A stretch of DNA of 64,000 nt from Lycorma delicatula (lineage: Eukaryota > Arthropoda > Insecta > Hemiptera > Fulgoridae): positions 85,370,245-85,434,244 of the forward strand of contig NC_134461.1 of assembly GCF_047948215.1 (NCBI RefSeq), in the 5' to 3' direction. The notes beneath the pieces are model-generated. The model searched no databases, had not been told where the DNA came from, and saw only the letters and a program-made list of their open reading frames with translations. The position numbers and the translations under genes are program-made. Below are positions 44,094 through 56,879 of the stretch, piece after piece (the stretch's first letter is position 1; each line of letters opens with the position of its first letter).

Positions 44094-44387
44094 ATGTTTT
44101 ATGTGATCAGTTTGGCGAAGTGTATCGGAGTGTTTGATTTAACTCTTATAATCGGAACGATTTTAACCGCCATTATAGGAGATTATTTATTAAAAAAATT
44201 TGTTAGGGATCTAATACGAGGTATTATTGATAGTACCACACACGGCATAATCGGTCTTCTTTCCTGGTTTATTGTGACGTTACACATAAGAAATCGTTAC
44301 AGCAAATATGAAATATTTTGTTGCGGTATTTTTGCGTCACTAATTGATATTGACCACTTCATTAAAGCGAAATCATTTAGACTTAAA
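44094..44387 (+). CDS. TMEM267: TMEM267 coding exon 1
   Basis: ATG at 44094 to SFRLK; donor AAA|GTAAGT. Without splicing the frame would run into intron to 44432, which is not conserved. Confidence 0.92.
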
Positions 44388-47300
44388 GTAAGTATTAAAA
44401 TTGGATTAATATATTTGTGGTTTATGAAATAGGTAAATAATACTTTGTGAAGAAATATGTTTTGGGATAGAGAAACCCAGGTTTCTGATTAGTAAATATT
44501 AGACGTTTTGCTATTTTAATGCCATGGTTAAGTGAAATTCCCCGTACTTGTTTTTTGACATTTCCACCGAATAACAGATGGAACTTTATTTTTCTTGTAT
44601 TAAGTTACTACATTAAACAGATCTCGTTATTAGTGAAAATGACGTGTCCTGAATACTTACTGAATTTCTGACAGCTGGGATGTATTTCAGGTCTACAGAA
44701 TTTGTATTCATTGGAGATAATATTAACATAAATTTTGTTTATGATTTCAGTGAAAAAATTAATAAATTGTTATATTAAGAGTATTTACTTTCAGTATGTA
44801 GGGTTTTCCGTATATCTCATGGTAGTTGCTGACAGATTTTAGAAAATTTTCATATTTTTATCATAGAATAAACTTTATGGGTAAAGTTCAAAAAAGAGTT
44901 TGGGTAATTCTGAGCAATTACTTGATCACCTTCTCCTTTTTCATACTTTATAATACCATAGTTGATATGTTTAGGATTAAGAAAACAACACTGAAATGTT
45001 GAAAAGCAAGTTTGGACACTGGTTTACTCATGGAAGATGAAAGTCCATGTCGCATTATCAGTACTGTAGTCAATTAGCAATCAGTTTAATGAGTTATGGT
45101 GACTTGTTCAGATGCTAATCTGTTCTCTGGAGAGAGGTTTTGGTTGTGGTTAGAATTAAGGTTACAGTTTTGTGGAAAGAGGAATAAACGATCAACTAAC
45201 CTAAATAGAGTCAGTCATCTGACGAAGATTAGTTTGTTGAAGATTAGTTTGGTGCTCTTTTGAAAATGATGATTATCCATCGTATACATGACTAATAACA
45301 CAGAACATTTGGTGTAGTCTCTTGTCTATAGTGATTATATTTCCATTTAAACATAAATTTGGCCAAGTGTCCTACGAGATGGTGTTAAGTATTACTATAT
45401 CTTGTTATCCCTTTCTTCGCAAAAGTCCAACCTTAATTATAACCTTAACCTCTCCCTCCACAGAATGGATTAACATTTAAACAAGTCTTGATAACTTATG
45501 AAACTGATAGCTTATTAACTAGTCTATGCAGCATGTACTTTGACCTTGCACAGGGTCACACACTGTCCAGACCTGCTTTTAGATCATGTGTTTTTCTGAA
45601 CCTAAGCATATCCAAATGGTACATTAAAGTATGAACAAAATTGAAGTTGATCAAATATTTACTCAGAATTACCAAAAAAGGATTGAGTTCTGCAGTTATA
45701 TTTGCATATTCCTATATTTATCAAATTGTTATAGACGTTGAATTCAGTTAGTAGTCACAAAATTAAACTTATGTTAGAAAAAAGTATAGAATGATGAATT
45801 AACTTTCTATTTTACTTTCTCATTTTCTATTTTATTCAGTACATGAAAAATTTACTTTAGCTTTTCCCTACAAACTCAGATTTTTACCAACTTACCAATT
45901 TATAACTTATAAAAGATTTTATTTACATACTAAATTAGACCCTATAATTAAATAAAAGAAATGTAATTAGTCAATTAAAAGAATGTTAAACTTAGGATTA
46001 AAACTCTCCTTCATATTTAAAAAATTGTTTAAAATTAAGTTTTGCACATCTCTGAACTAAATTAATTGTAATTGTGCTATATTTTATAGAAATATTGCAT
46101 AAAAGTTTATCAGAATATCTATAACCAGTAACTATTTAACACTTAAACAATATAACTGAGAATTATTTTTGTAAGGAATGATATTTAGATGAAATAAGAA
46201 AAAATTAATGAAAATGATTAACATTATTTATTTATCCATTTTAATTTTATGACATTACAGATTTTTATATCTTCTTCATGTGGTATTCTGCCTGGCAGCT
46301 GGTCCTTTACATCACCATTGTCTCCATCCATTTCTTTCCCAAGCCTTTTTCTTCATACCCTTGTAGTTCCGAATCTTCACCTCATCTATTAACTTCATTT
46401 TTCTTTTTCCTCTTCTTCCTTGCTTCCTTTCTTCTACTACTGACCCTTTCAGTGCAGTGTCAAGATTTCTCTTCCTTTGGCAACAAATCCTAGAGAGTTC
46501 TCTTTCGCTTTGTGTGCTTTTTTCGTAGGTGTTCTTTCTTTTTTAATCCTGTTCATTTCTTACTTTCCATCTTACTTTCTTTATCCTTCTCTATATCTAC
46601 ATCTCAAAAGCCTCAATTCAGTCCCTTCCACTTCCTCATAGTTCATTCTTCAGTTCCACAGACGATACCCAAAACATACAAAACACTTCCATTTGGCTAA
46701 TCTCTTCTTTAATTCTTTAAGTTCAGACTTTTCATACCTATTAATTGCTTCCTCTTTCCATTGCCTTTGATTTTTGTATTAACTGTTTTGAAAATATTTT
46801 TAATATTTTCACCTTTGATACTAAAGTTAAATTTTCTTCTCTTTTTTATGGTTAGAAATGAATTTTGTAACATGTGGAAAATGCTGCTGGGGTTTGAGCT
46901 CACTACTTAGTTAGCGGAATGGTGGGGTGTAAATAATTATAATACAATTATTATAATAATAATTTATAATAAATTAAGCTGATATTTCTTATCATGTATT
47001 GCTTCTGGTAGTCACAGTGTCACTTTGAAAGGAGAGTTGTTCTTTTCACTTGTTTCTTAACAACTTAAAGGATAATGTAATCCCTACTTTAAGTTCCATC
47101 CTTTTCTTGCTTATTTTCCAGGAGTTTCGTTGTAAGTTCAGAGGGCGTTGTTATGAGTTCAAGTGGCACTGCCACGTAAACACCTTCTAAAAGTGATAAA
47201 TAATGAGTCCTTATGGTCTGTATTGATATAAAAATCATATTCTCTCTACCTTTGTGTAGATCATAGTTTTCCCAGGTTTTTGTTTTTGAAATTTTATACT

Positions 47301-48195
47301 TTTAGTAAAAATAAATATTGAGTAAGGAAATAATTAGGGACCATTGACTTTTTTGTTATTAGTTTAGTTCAGTTATTATGGTAACATTTCCATTTTTTTT
47401 TTTTTATTTCACTTGCATAACTATTTAATGTGATTCGTTATTAGGTATACTGCTTCCAAGTTTAGTTATGATGACTGTAGCTAGTGAAGTTATACAAGTT
47501 AAAGCTGTGTATTGTTTGATTATCCAAAAACTATACAGAAATAAATATGTTCCTTTGCGTAAAATAAATAGTTTGCATTTGAAGATCTCCCTACATAAAT
47601 TAACATGGCTTTTAGTTTATAACTAGGAATTTTTTGGTGTTCCCAAACACTATTATGAGTATTTGAAGTTGCATTATTTTACAATCATGTACTGATTGCA
47701 CAAATTGATCCATAATACTTTCATCTGGGGTTTATTGTATTGAGTTGTAGCAAAATTACTTGTAGGTACAGTTCTTCACCATTTATTGAAGTTTCTGACA
47801 AAAATATCACTGGAAAATGGCCTTACTTCTATTTTTTTCTTGTGTGCAGTAAGCAACTTATGTTTCTTACTGTCCTAAGCAACTTTAGTTATTTTCTCCA
47901 TAAAAATTTGATATATAATTTTTTTCTGTTATAAACTTCAGTTGAGGGTGATTTAACTAGAACAGTAGCAATTAAATATTACAACTGCTTTTGCATGTTT
48001 CCTTTTAATATTTTCATCTTTAAGTCACTGTTTAATGTCTTCTTCCTCTTCTTTATAGAATAGGCAGTCTGCCTGTTCAGACTTATATTCCTGTTCAGTT
48101 CACTTATATGTGAATTAAGAGGTTGTTTTATATCTAAACAAAATTATTTAACTTCTGATGTATTAAGTTTTATCTTAATCGGTTATCTGTGCTAA

Positions 48196-48226
<31 letters not shown>

Positions 48227-48730
48227 TTTTTCTATTTCATGAAACAGTAAAGAATAAAATAATTTGTCTTCGTTTTTGTCCCGTATCTAATTACTATGGA
48301 TTAATATTTTTATTATTATTACTTTGTTTTTGTGTTATATAAATTGATTTGATTTTTGTTACAGCATGCTATGCATCTTGCTGAAGTGAGACCATTTTTA
48401 CATTGTAGTTCAATACCAGTGTTATTACTTATATTCAGTACACTAATAAATTACATATTTAAGTCAAATAAAATACTAAGATATGGTTGGTTATTATGGA
48501 CTGCATTCATGTCGCATCATATTAGAGATGCCAACAGAAGAGGCCTTTGGTTTTATCCATTTGGTTCAACACCACCGCTCTCTAGCTTTTCATACATATG
48601 TTTAATTCTATTTTTACCATATACTAATGTTTATTGCTTAAGATTTTTATTGTCAAGTTTTGGATACGAGGCTAAAAATTATATTTCTCCAAGTCCTGCG
48701 TCAGATGTATGTGGTATTGACATTGTATAA
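44094..48730 (+). CDS. TMEM267: TMEM267 homologue (two coding exons, 219 aa)
   Basis: Exon 44094-44387 (98 codons) joins exon 48365-48730 in phase 0 over a GTAAGT..TTACAG intron of 3977 bp, giving 219 aa; the human protein is of very similar length. Family-conserved blocks are DSTTHGIIGLLSW (46-58), ASLIDIDHF (81-89), RPFLHCS (107-113), SHHIRD (148-153) and RGLWFYPFG (157-165). Four or five hydrophobic segments indicate a multi-pass membrane protein, including residues 13-29, 51-64, 115-129 and 169-188. The pattern of His/Asp (H50, DIDH, LHC, SHHIRD) resembles membrane-bound metal-dependent hydrolases of the YdjM type; enzymatic function is inference. Start: first ATG of the frame; a different start in an upstream exon cannot be excluded. 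A small SINE-free intron with T/C-rich stretches separates the exons. Confidence 0.93.
48195..48231. repeat. (AT)n followed by poly-T
   Basis: Twelve AT units and a T run, 130 bp before the second TMEM267 exon. Confidence 0.9.
48365..48730 (+). CDS. TMEM267: TMEM267 coding exon 2
   Basis: Acceptor TTGTTACAG, starts HAMHLAEVRPFLHC, ends VCGIDIV and TAA at 48728-48730. The extreme C-terminus GIDIV mirrors the vertebrate ending GVRIDV. Confidence 0.93.
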   Translation, partial: HAMHLAEVRPFLHCSSIPVLLLIFSTLINYIFKSNKILRYGWLLWTAFMSHHIRDANRRGLWFYPFGSTPPLSSFSYICLILFLPYTNVYCLRFLLSSFGYEAKNYISPSPASDVCGIDIV

Positions 48731-48937
48731 CGTAAGAGGTAAGTATATATATATATATATTGTAAAATCAATAAATATGTTTACTTTAGGTGTTGTATTA
48801 TGTATATTTTATGGTTTTAATTCACTTATCTTTTTATCTATTCATTTCAGGCAAATGATGAGGCAATTCTTACTTTTAATCAACTTTTAGTGGTAATCCT
48901 GTATGATCTGTATAATATATAATTATATACTGATCTG

Positions 48938-48943
48938 AATAAA
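48938..48943 (+). promoter_or_regulatory. TMEM267: Polyadenylation signal AATAAA of TMEM267
   Basis: AATAAA 208 bases after the stop, before the LINE insertion at about 49100. Confidence 0.55.
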
Positions 48944-49099
48944 ATATTTATTTGACATTTGAGAATGTTCTGTGACCATTATTGGAATAAAAGAATTTCA
49001 CTATTAGAAATTTTTACTTCTTCTTCTTATTTTGGAATAAATGGATATTTTATGGAATGGGCAGGAAGTTCCTTTACACTAGTTATGAAATTATTAGGA

Positions 49100-51049
49100 T
49101 ATGTGCGGCTTACCTTCTATGGATCTAAAACATTTGTGTGTGTTCCATCATGTTCAAAGCGAGTCCAAAGCGATATGATGCGATAACACCAATTGGGGAG
49201 CCAATCGGTCATGTATATGCTTTTACTATTTCTTTGTTCCTTCCTGTTAAGATTATGATTGTGTCGCCTACTCTTCAACTCTTCAAACCGTGCTTAAAAT
49301 GCTGGATGGTGTACATCATGCTATCCTTTGGCTTGTCACAGGTGCGTTGTTAAGTCAAGCCCTGTCGCAAGCTTACTTGGAGATTGTGGTGAACCATCAC
49401 TTTGGGATAGGCAAGACCAGCTTTTATTATCTTATTTTGCTCATCTCAAAGGACAGCCAAATCACCCGGCTTTTGACTCAGTCCTTAGAAATCCCAATTA
49501 AGAAAAATATGAGGACCGTCCACGTTGTACTACACCTGCAGGTGTTCATACCCGACTGCTGCAGCATATAAATGTTGACACATTGTCATTCTTTCCATCG
49601 TATCCATGCTTGTCTCATCCGTGGAGAATAAATCTTATAAATTTTAATTTTGATCTTATGACATACAATAAACAATCAACACTACCTACTGTCTTCCAGC
49701 AAATTTTTCAGTGTGTTCTCTCCAAGATGAACCCAGACGTGGTGGTATACACTGATGCATCGAAACAAAACTACCGTTGGTTGCGTGTTTGTTGTCAATG
49801 AAAGAAGTTATATGTTTAATCTACCTGGGTTTACGAGTGTGTTTACTGCTGAACTATACGCTATAAATAAGGCTCTAAATATCATTAACCCTAAATATAG
49901 AAACACTCTTATTTGCAGTGACTCATGTAGTGCTCTCCAAGCCTTAAAAAACTTTTATTCCAAACATCCTATTGTCATTGAAATTTACAATGCAATTTCT
50001 GAATTGAATAATCACAACACAGAAGTAAATTTTTGCTGGGTCCCTAGCCACACAGGGAGTCGCAGGTAATGAACATGCAGATTCCGCTGCCAAAGAAGCA
50101 TGTACTCAGCCACCTTTCACCACCCAAGTTGCTACTTCTGATTTTATTAATTGTGTAAAACAATCACTGGGAACATGGTGGAAAGGTGACTGGATGGCTA
50201 CTGTTGATAATAAACTCCGGCAGATTAAAGATTCTGTGTTGCCATGGGACTCCTCATGCAGAAAAACTCGGCGTGAGGAAGTAGTCCTCTGTCGATTGCG
50301 GATAGGACATATGAGGGTCACACATGAGTACCTGATGTCAGGAGCACACGCACCCCTATGCGCACGATGCAACTGCCGCATGACTGTGCGCCACATACTC
50401 ATAGATTGCATATGTTATACGGCATTGTGTTGTAAATTTAATCTACCCAGAAACATCCATGGTGTCTTTTACAATGATAATGAAATTTTAAACCGGATGT
50501 TTCTATTTTTGCGTAGTACTGGGTTAATACAAAAAATGTAATATTGTCGTGTATATTTGTTATTCTGGAAGAGTTTTTAATAAGTTTGCTTTTTTATTTT
50601 TATTTTTTTTTAATTTTAATTTTTTTGGTTCTGTGTTTTTGATTTTGTTATCCAAGTAGGGAGCCTTTTACACTCCCTATCGGAATTTGTTAAATTTTAT
50701 ATAGTTTCCTTTTTTATTATTTTAACTTTTATGTTTTAAAGTCTCCGTCTTTGATATTAGTTTTAAGTTTTATTTCACTTTTTTAATTTTTGTTTTTAAC
50801 CAAGTTTTAGTTTTATGTTAGATCTTTTATGGTGTTTAGTTTTCTTTTTAGTCTTTTTGATATCCGAAAACGGGCCCATTACATCCGTCTCGGACTTTGT
50901 CACTTTTGATTTTATTTTAGATTTTATCTGTGATATTAGTTGTAAGTTTTATTCATCTTTTAGATTAGCTTTATTTTCTTTTATTTTTTATTAAAAAAAT
51001 TCCGGGCGATGATAATGTGCAGGCGTTTTTCACCCCTAAAAAAAAAAAA
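49100..51049 (+). pseudogene. 5'-truncated LINE with RNase H domain
   Basis: Begins in the RT C-terminal region: LYGS-like YGSKTFVC, then MLDGVHHAILWLVTGA near 49294-49340 (family MLDxVHHAGIRLATGA), EPSLWDRQD and LSYFAHLKGQPNHPAFDSVL in another frame. An RNase H domain follows: DVVVYTDASK (first catalytic Asp) at 49737-49766, FTAELYAINKAL (Glu) at 49849-49884, ICSDSCSALQAL (Asp) and FCWVPSHTG ending near 50062. After a frameshift the frame continues GNEHADSAAKEA (Asp of the fourth motif). Then comes a zinc-binding-like CARCNCRMTVRHILIDC at 50359-50411, stop at 50539. The 3' UTR ends TCCGGGCGATGATAATG, CCCCTA and poly-A at 51049, the tail of this LINE type. Clade I/Jockey/Loa-like; exact clade not settled. 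Broken by several frameshifts and one in-frame stop near 49498. Confidence 0.82.
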
Positions 51050-51059
51050 ATATTCAAAG

Positions 51060-52140
51060 CACAGTTGAATGCTTCTCCATGTCTGGTTGTTCAACCGCAA
51101 TAGTTTATCAGGGGTGATCATTTCAAATGCTGACCAAACAGCATCTTGGAGCTGCTTGTTGTTGACGTATCTACATTTTCAGATCTCTTCTTTTACAGAA
51201 TTCCAGAGAATTGTCAGGTGTGGTGAGGTTACAGCTTCTTGCTGGCCAAGGCAATGGAGCTGATAACTCTTCTGACTCATGTTGAATCCAGCGATTCGGA
51301 AAAATTTCATTGAGGCATCTGCAGACATTCAAAACAAAATGCGCTAGAGCAGTATCTTGCTGAAACATAATGATGTCAGTGATACCTTTTGCCATTAATT
51401 CTGGAAGCAACCAGTTGTCAATCATTCACAGATAACTGTGTTGATTAATTGCACCATCAAAAAAATTAGGACCAAGGAGATGTTCAGCTATCATTCTAGT
51501 CCAAATCATAATGTTAGGTGGATGATGTTCGATTTCCTCAAAAATGTGAGGATTGTCTTTCACCCAGAAGAAAACGTTTCGATTATGAGAGTTTCAATAA
51601 ATCATATACCTGTTTGAGAGCATGATGTTCTTTTTATTGTTTCCTCTTGTAAGCATTCAAGCATTAACTGACAAGCATCAAGGTCAGTCGACTGATTAAC
51701 AGTGGCTGGAAGAAAACATTTAACTTTCAAATTCTTCTGTATATGGTCTCCATTGTTGATCTTGGAATGCTTAACTCTGCATAATGTTTACATGTTGATT
51801 TCATTTGTGGTCGTTGATTCATTGCTTTCACAGCAGCAAACGTCTCAGCTTGAGTGCTCTGCCTTCCACTGCATGGCACATCAGAAACACTTCCTGTTGC
51901 AAAAGCTTTCTTCTCCCATGTAGTAACGTTTGCTGTGATGGTGATGATTTCCCAAAATGCACAAAGAAGTCATTTATAATATTCTCCAATGTTTTATCTA
52001 TGTGTGGACATTTGCCGACCCATTCACAAGCTAACAAATGCTCTTTGACTGTGTACACACTCATATCCACTTTGTTCCACATTCAACTTGGACTAAAGTC
52101 ATCCCACCAGAAATGGACACACCGGACAGTATAGTCCCCA
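51060..52140 (-). pseudogene. DDE transposase remnant (IS630-like HTH family), minus strand
   Basis: Read right to left: an N-terminal HTH stretch (MSVYTVKEHLLACEWVGK, then FFVHFGKSSPSQQTLLHGR) at about 52050-51920; a middle block VKDNPHIFEEIEHHPPNIM near 51560-51500; IAEHLLGPNFFDGAINQHSY near 51490-51435; and LLPELMAKGITDIIMFQQDT (second Asp), FPNRWIQHESEE and WPARSCNLTTPDN near 51410-51200. Same superfamily as 230-880 and 31135-31445 but a separate insertion. Frameshifts and stops are present. Confidence 0.68.
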
Positions 52141-52639
52141 CCACCGTTATCAGCAGCAGTGAGCAATATCAGCGGTGAGAATTGGCAGCAGTAGAACCTG
52201 ATTAAGCTGGATTTATTACATTGTGAAGGGACTTCCCTCCCATACTGTATTTACACTTTATGGATGTGTTAATGTAATTGTGATGGGGTGTTGTATGCTA
52301 TGTATGTGCTGTACTATGAACAGAATTACAATTATTAGATCATTTTTTAAATTTATTGAAAAATGTAAATAAAATTTTATGAAAATTTAAAATTATTTTC
52401 TTTTTTAATGTTTAATTAAAATTAATTTAAGCAGTAAAACTGCAAGAAGAAAACATTTTATTATCAATAGAAGGTTGGTGGTTCCCCTTTGGATGATTTT
52501 TGAAATTTTACCAGTCATTCAGTTATTAAAGAGACAAATAACTCTAGAAAAATAATAATTTTTTTAAATGACAATAAAACTAATCCTAATCCTACTTTTC
52601 AATATATCCTTTACTTTTAATTTATTGCACTTCCTTATT

Positions 52640-53500
52640 TTTCAGTATAATTTAGGCGTTTCTCTCATCTCTTTGTGACCTACTCTTTATTTCAGTATAA
52701 ACATTTGTTCACCTTGTCTGAGCCATTTTTGTATTGTATTTTTGACCTGCTGATTTTTAATCCTGGTCCATGTAAATACTCCTTGAGAACCAAACAAAAA
52801 GAAAATTAATGGTGCAAAATTGGGACTGTAAGATGGATGTGGCAACACTTCCCAACATAACTTTTGAATAGCTTCCTGTATGATTATCATGTAGAAGAGT
52901 TACATCATTTAAGAGAGAACTTGGATATTTCCTATTTATTACTGGTTTTGCTTTATTTACTAGCATGTCAGAATAGTGCTCACTGTTCATTATGTTGTTC
53001 TTTCAATTAATCACGATTGACCCTTTTTAGATCCAAACCACTGTTAACATTATTTACTGGTTGATGAATTTTCTCCTGGTGAGTGAATTTCGATATTTCC
53101 ATTCCATATTATGATATTTGGATTTCGGCCCAAAATGATGAATTCAAGCTTTTATCACAAGTTATGCATTTTAAAAAGCATTACCATCTGCTAAAAACCA
53201 TTTTTTAAGTTCTGTACAAATGTGTCTGTGATTTTGGCTCGATTACCTCAGAACCCATCTTGAATAGATTTTGCAGTAATTCAGCTTATAGGCAATGGAA
53301 TGGAAAGTGGCAAATACTCGCACTTCAAATTTCAGCAATTTCCCAAATATTTTTTTATCTGACCTTGCAAATAAGATATTTAATGCAATTTTGCAGTCAA
53401 AACTTCCTCTCAGATAAAAATAAGTAACACTAGTTCTACGTTTTAAACTGTTCAATCCACTTATAAAAATTTTCGCAGTTAATACATTTTTTACCTTACA
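52640..53500 (-). pseudogene. Mariner-family transposase remnant, minus strand
   Basis: Read right to left: FATFHSIAYKLNYCKIYSRW (HTH end) near 53300-53260; LLNDVTLLHDNHTGS near 52910-52880, which keeps the second Asp; WEVLPHPSYSPNFAPLIFFL near 52850-52790, where the third Asp of SPDLAPSD is lost; and KNTIQKWLRQGEQMFILK near 52740-52690. It belongs to the same broad mariner type as 26001-27286 but is more decayed. No TIRs recognised. Confidence 0.65.
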
Positions 53501-53733
53501 GTTTTAACATCCTCGAGTGAATTTTGACTGGGTATACACCTTTAAATAATAAACATGTTATAACATTAGGCTATTCTTTTACACGTTACACATTTCAAGC
53601 AGAGCCAATGTTTTAAAATAAACAAAAGAGGTTATAATGACATGGAAATTTTTTTCGAACAGCTGATATCTTCCTTATCCAGGGTTTTCAACTTGAACAA
53701 CAGGTAGTTTTAGTTTATTCTATTAAATAGATT

Positions 53734-55720
53734 GGTAATTACGTATTAACGCCATCGCAGCTACAGGTTTATTTAAAAACAAAGTAGTCAATCGGATTTC
53801 AGTGGAAAATGGGCCGATATAGAGTTTAACATAGATTCAAAACAGTCTCTTTATTAATTTTAATAAATGGTTATAAATTTATTTATTTTATAAATATAAT
53901 TTATAGGAGGAAGTTGATGAGGATGAAATGGGAGAAACAATACTGAGATCTGAATTTAAGAGAGCATTAAAAGATTTAAATGGCAGAAAGGCTCCTGGAA
54001 TAGACGGAATACCTGTAGAATTACTGCGCAGTGCAGGTGAGGAAGCGATTGATAGATTATACAAACTGGTGTGTAATATTTATGAAAAAGGGGAATTTCC
54101 GTCAGACTTCAAAAAAAGTGTTATAGTCATGATACCAAAGTAAGCAGGGGCAGATAAATGTGAAGAATACAGAACAATTAGTTTAACTAGTCATGCATCA
54201 AAAATCTTAACTAGAATTCTATACAGAAGAATTGAGAGGAGAGTGGAAGAAGTGTTAGGAGAAGACCAATTTGGTTTCAGGAAAAGTATAGGGACAAGGG
54301 AAGCAATTTTAGGCCTCAGATTAATAGTAGAAGGAAGATTAAAGAAAAACAAACCAACATACTTGGCGTTTATAGACCTAGAAGGCATTTGATAACGTAG
54401 ACTGGAATAAAATGTTCAGCATTTAAAAAAAATTAGGGTTCAAATACAGAGATAGAAGAACAATTGCTAACATGTACAGGAACCAAACAGCAACAGTAAT
54501 AATTGAAGAACAAGAAAGAAGCCGTAATAAGAAAGGGAGTCCGACAAGGATGTTCCCTATCTCCGTTACTTTTTAATCTTTACATAGAACTAGCAGTTAA
54601 TGATGTTAAAGAACAATTTAGATTCGGAGTAACAGTACAAGGTAAAAAGATAAAGATGCTACGATTTGCTGATGATATAGTAATTCTAGCCGAGAGTAAA
54701 AAGGATTTAGAAGAAACAATGAACGGCATAGATGAAGTCCTACGCATGAACTATCCCATGAAAATAAACAAGAACAAAACAAAAGTAATGAAATGTAGTA
54801 GAAATAACAAAGATGGACTACTAAATGTGAAAATAGCAGGAGAAAAGATTATGGAGGTAGAAGAATTTTGTTATTTGGGAAGTAGAATTACTAAAGATGG
54901 AAAAAGCAGGAGCGATATAAAATGCCGAATAGCACAAGCGAAACGAGCCTTCAGTAAGAAATATAATTTGTTTACATCAAAAATTAATTTAAATGTCAGG
55001 AAAAGATTTTTGAAAGTATATGTTTGGAGTGTCGCTTTATATGGAAGTGAAACTTGGACAATCGGAGTATCTGAGAAGAAAAGATTAGAAGCTTTTGAAA
55101 TGTGGTGCTATAGGAGAATGTTAAAAATCAGATGGGTGGATAAAGTGACAAATGAAGAAAGAAGCATTTGGAAAAATATAGTTAAAAGAAGAGACAGACT
55201 TATAGGCCACATACTAAGGCATCCTGGAATAGTCGCTTTAATATTGGAAGGACAGGTAGAAGGAAAAAATTGTATAGGCAGGCCACGTTTGGAATATGTA
55301 AAACAAATTGTTAGGGTTGTAGGATGTAGAGGGTATACTGAAATGAAATGACTAGCACTAGATAGGGAATCTTGGAGAGCTGCATCAAACCAGTCAAATG
55401 ACTGAAGACAAAAAAAAAAATTAATTTAACCAAACTTAACCTGCGCTCGCTTCGCTCGCTAACCTTGACTAATTAACAGGAGACTATTAAAATAATAAAT
55501 AATTGCAATAATTACTGAATTTATTAAATAAATGCTCAAGAAATTACGGTGTTAATTAGTCTAGGATTAAGTTTGGTTAAATTATATTTTTAAAATAAAT
55601 AAATATAAATAACCATTTATTATAATTAATAAAGAGACTGTTCATTTTCCATTGAAATCCGATTGACTACTTTGTTTCTAAATAAAGCTGTAGCTGCGGT
55701 GGCGTTAATACGTAAGTACC
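53734..55720. mobile_element. Long-TIR element with 8-bp TSD, split by an RTE insertion
   Basis: The left end GGTAATTACGTATTAACGCC and right end, complement of GGTACTTACGTATTAACGCC, are inverted repeats. Pairing continues for roughly 140-170 bp, including GCAGCTACAG, AACAAAGTAGTCAATCGGAT and GTCTCTTTATTAATT. The left arm carries about 30 extra bases near 53811-53842. Exact flanking duplication AATAGATT at 53726-53733 and 55721-55728. Removing the RTE copy (53904-55421) rejoins the left arm so that ATATAATTTAACCAAACTTAA pairs with the right arm. The element without the insert is about 0.47 kb and non-coding. An 8-bp duplication is compatible with hAT-like or P-like elements; the family is not established. 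Confidence 0.85.
53904..55421 (+). pseudogene. 5'-truncated second copy of the RTE-like LINE
   Basis: Nearly the same sequence as the C-terminal half of the 10436-13714 element in opposite orientation. It starts at the acidic linker ([17 protein letters not shown]) and ends GACTGAAGACA plus poly-A. Target duplication TAATTTA at 53897-53903 and 55422-55428. Disabled by a stop where intact copies have PKKAG (54141), frameshifts near 54386-54430 and 54509, and a deletion of about 7 codons after VTNEE. The FADD box is still readable in the 54503-55351 frame. Inserted into the left arm of the long-TIR element. Confidence 0.92.
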
Positions 55721-55831
55721 AATAGATTTTCTGTTATTGCCATTTTTCTTTTTAATTATTATATGATCCTCTTATAATAATTTACCTAAAAGAATTTCAG
55801 TAGTGTTTTTCTCATTACATTTAAAATATTT

Positions 55832-55835
<4 letters not shown>

Positions 55836-55863
<28 letters not shown>
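55836..55863. repeat. (ATA)n microsatellite
   Basis: About nine trinucleotide units just right of the long-TIR element. Confidence 0.9.
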
Positions 55864-55865
<2 letters not shown>

Positions 55866-56875
55866 AATGCTCTACCCATGAATATCCCCAAAAAGTAACA
55901 GATTTAAAGGAGAGAATGTTTATAAGCATACCGTTTCAAAGTATCTCAATCAACAACACTAACTAAAGTTAACGATCACAAAACAGGCTTTATCTATTTT
56001 GAGAGTTGTCAGTTTGGATGACAAAAATTTAATAAATGTAATAACATTAATAGAAACTGGAAAACAAGAAATGAAATATTAATGAATGTGTATTGTTTGC
56101 AATTGGTTTTGACATTTATTATGTAAATAAACCATTAAGTAATATGTAGAATATTACATTTTACTGTTAATTTAATCATTTGTGTTAAATTTGTAGTGTG
56201 ACATATATATTTCATTTTATCCAAGTAAATGTAGTAGAATCTCTAGAGATGATTATAAGATAAAGATTACATTGCAAGAACAGTTTTTATTATTTTAGTA
56301 TTTTTTTGTAATTCTGTGATTATTGTATTAATTTTTGTCTTTTATAATGGATCATTATGTTCTAAAGAGAAATAAAAGTATATTATGTGAATTAATTGAA
56401 ATAAATTACTTGATACAGACTGTCACTGAAATGATCAATATTACGCATTAATTTTTTTTTTTTTATAGTAGCATTAATAGTGTGTTAATAACATAATGAT
56501 TAATACATTAGATTTTTAATTTTCATGCTCTTCAACTTGGTTGTGTTAAAAGTTGTTTCTGGATAATATTTTTAGGTTTTTTATTTATTCAAAATTTAAA
56601 AGTTGACTGGTTTTACACCTGCAGAAATTAAAAATCTTATCACAACACAATAAACTTCCACAGTATACATTTTAAACAGCCAATATTTTAAAATACGCAA
56701 AAGAAGTTTTATATATATATATATATATGTTCCATTAATAATGTAAATTTTATTTCAAAGAATTAATGTTTCTTGTGTATGTTAACTGCAATCACTGTAA
56801 TGGTTGTAGGAAGTGTGTTATATAAATTGCAATTCCCTTCAAAAAATTGAAATAATCATTTTCATGAAATAAAAG
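55864..56875. other. Intergenic AT-rich DNA
   Basis: No supported gene or named element apart from a (TA)n run near 56710-56727. Confidence 0.5.
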
Positions 56876-56879
56876 AAAC

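Noticed and set aside
44388..44432. Extension of TMEM267 exon 1 to an in-frame stop
   Set aside because: A strong GTAAGT donor and the conserved continuation at 48365 show that splicing occurs.
46278..46700. Possible exon in the TMEM267 intron
   Set aside because: T/C-rich low-complexity frames; exons at 44094 and 48365 already join in phase with complete family coverage.
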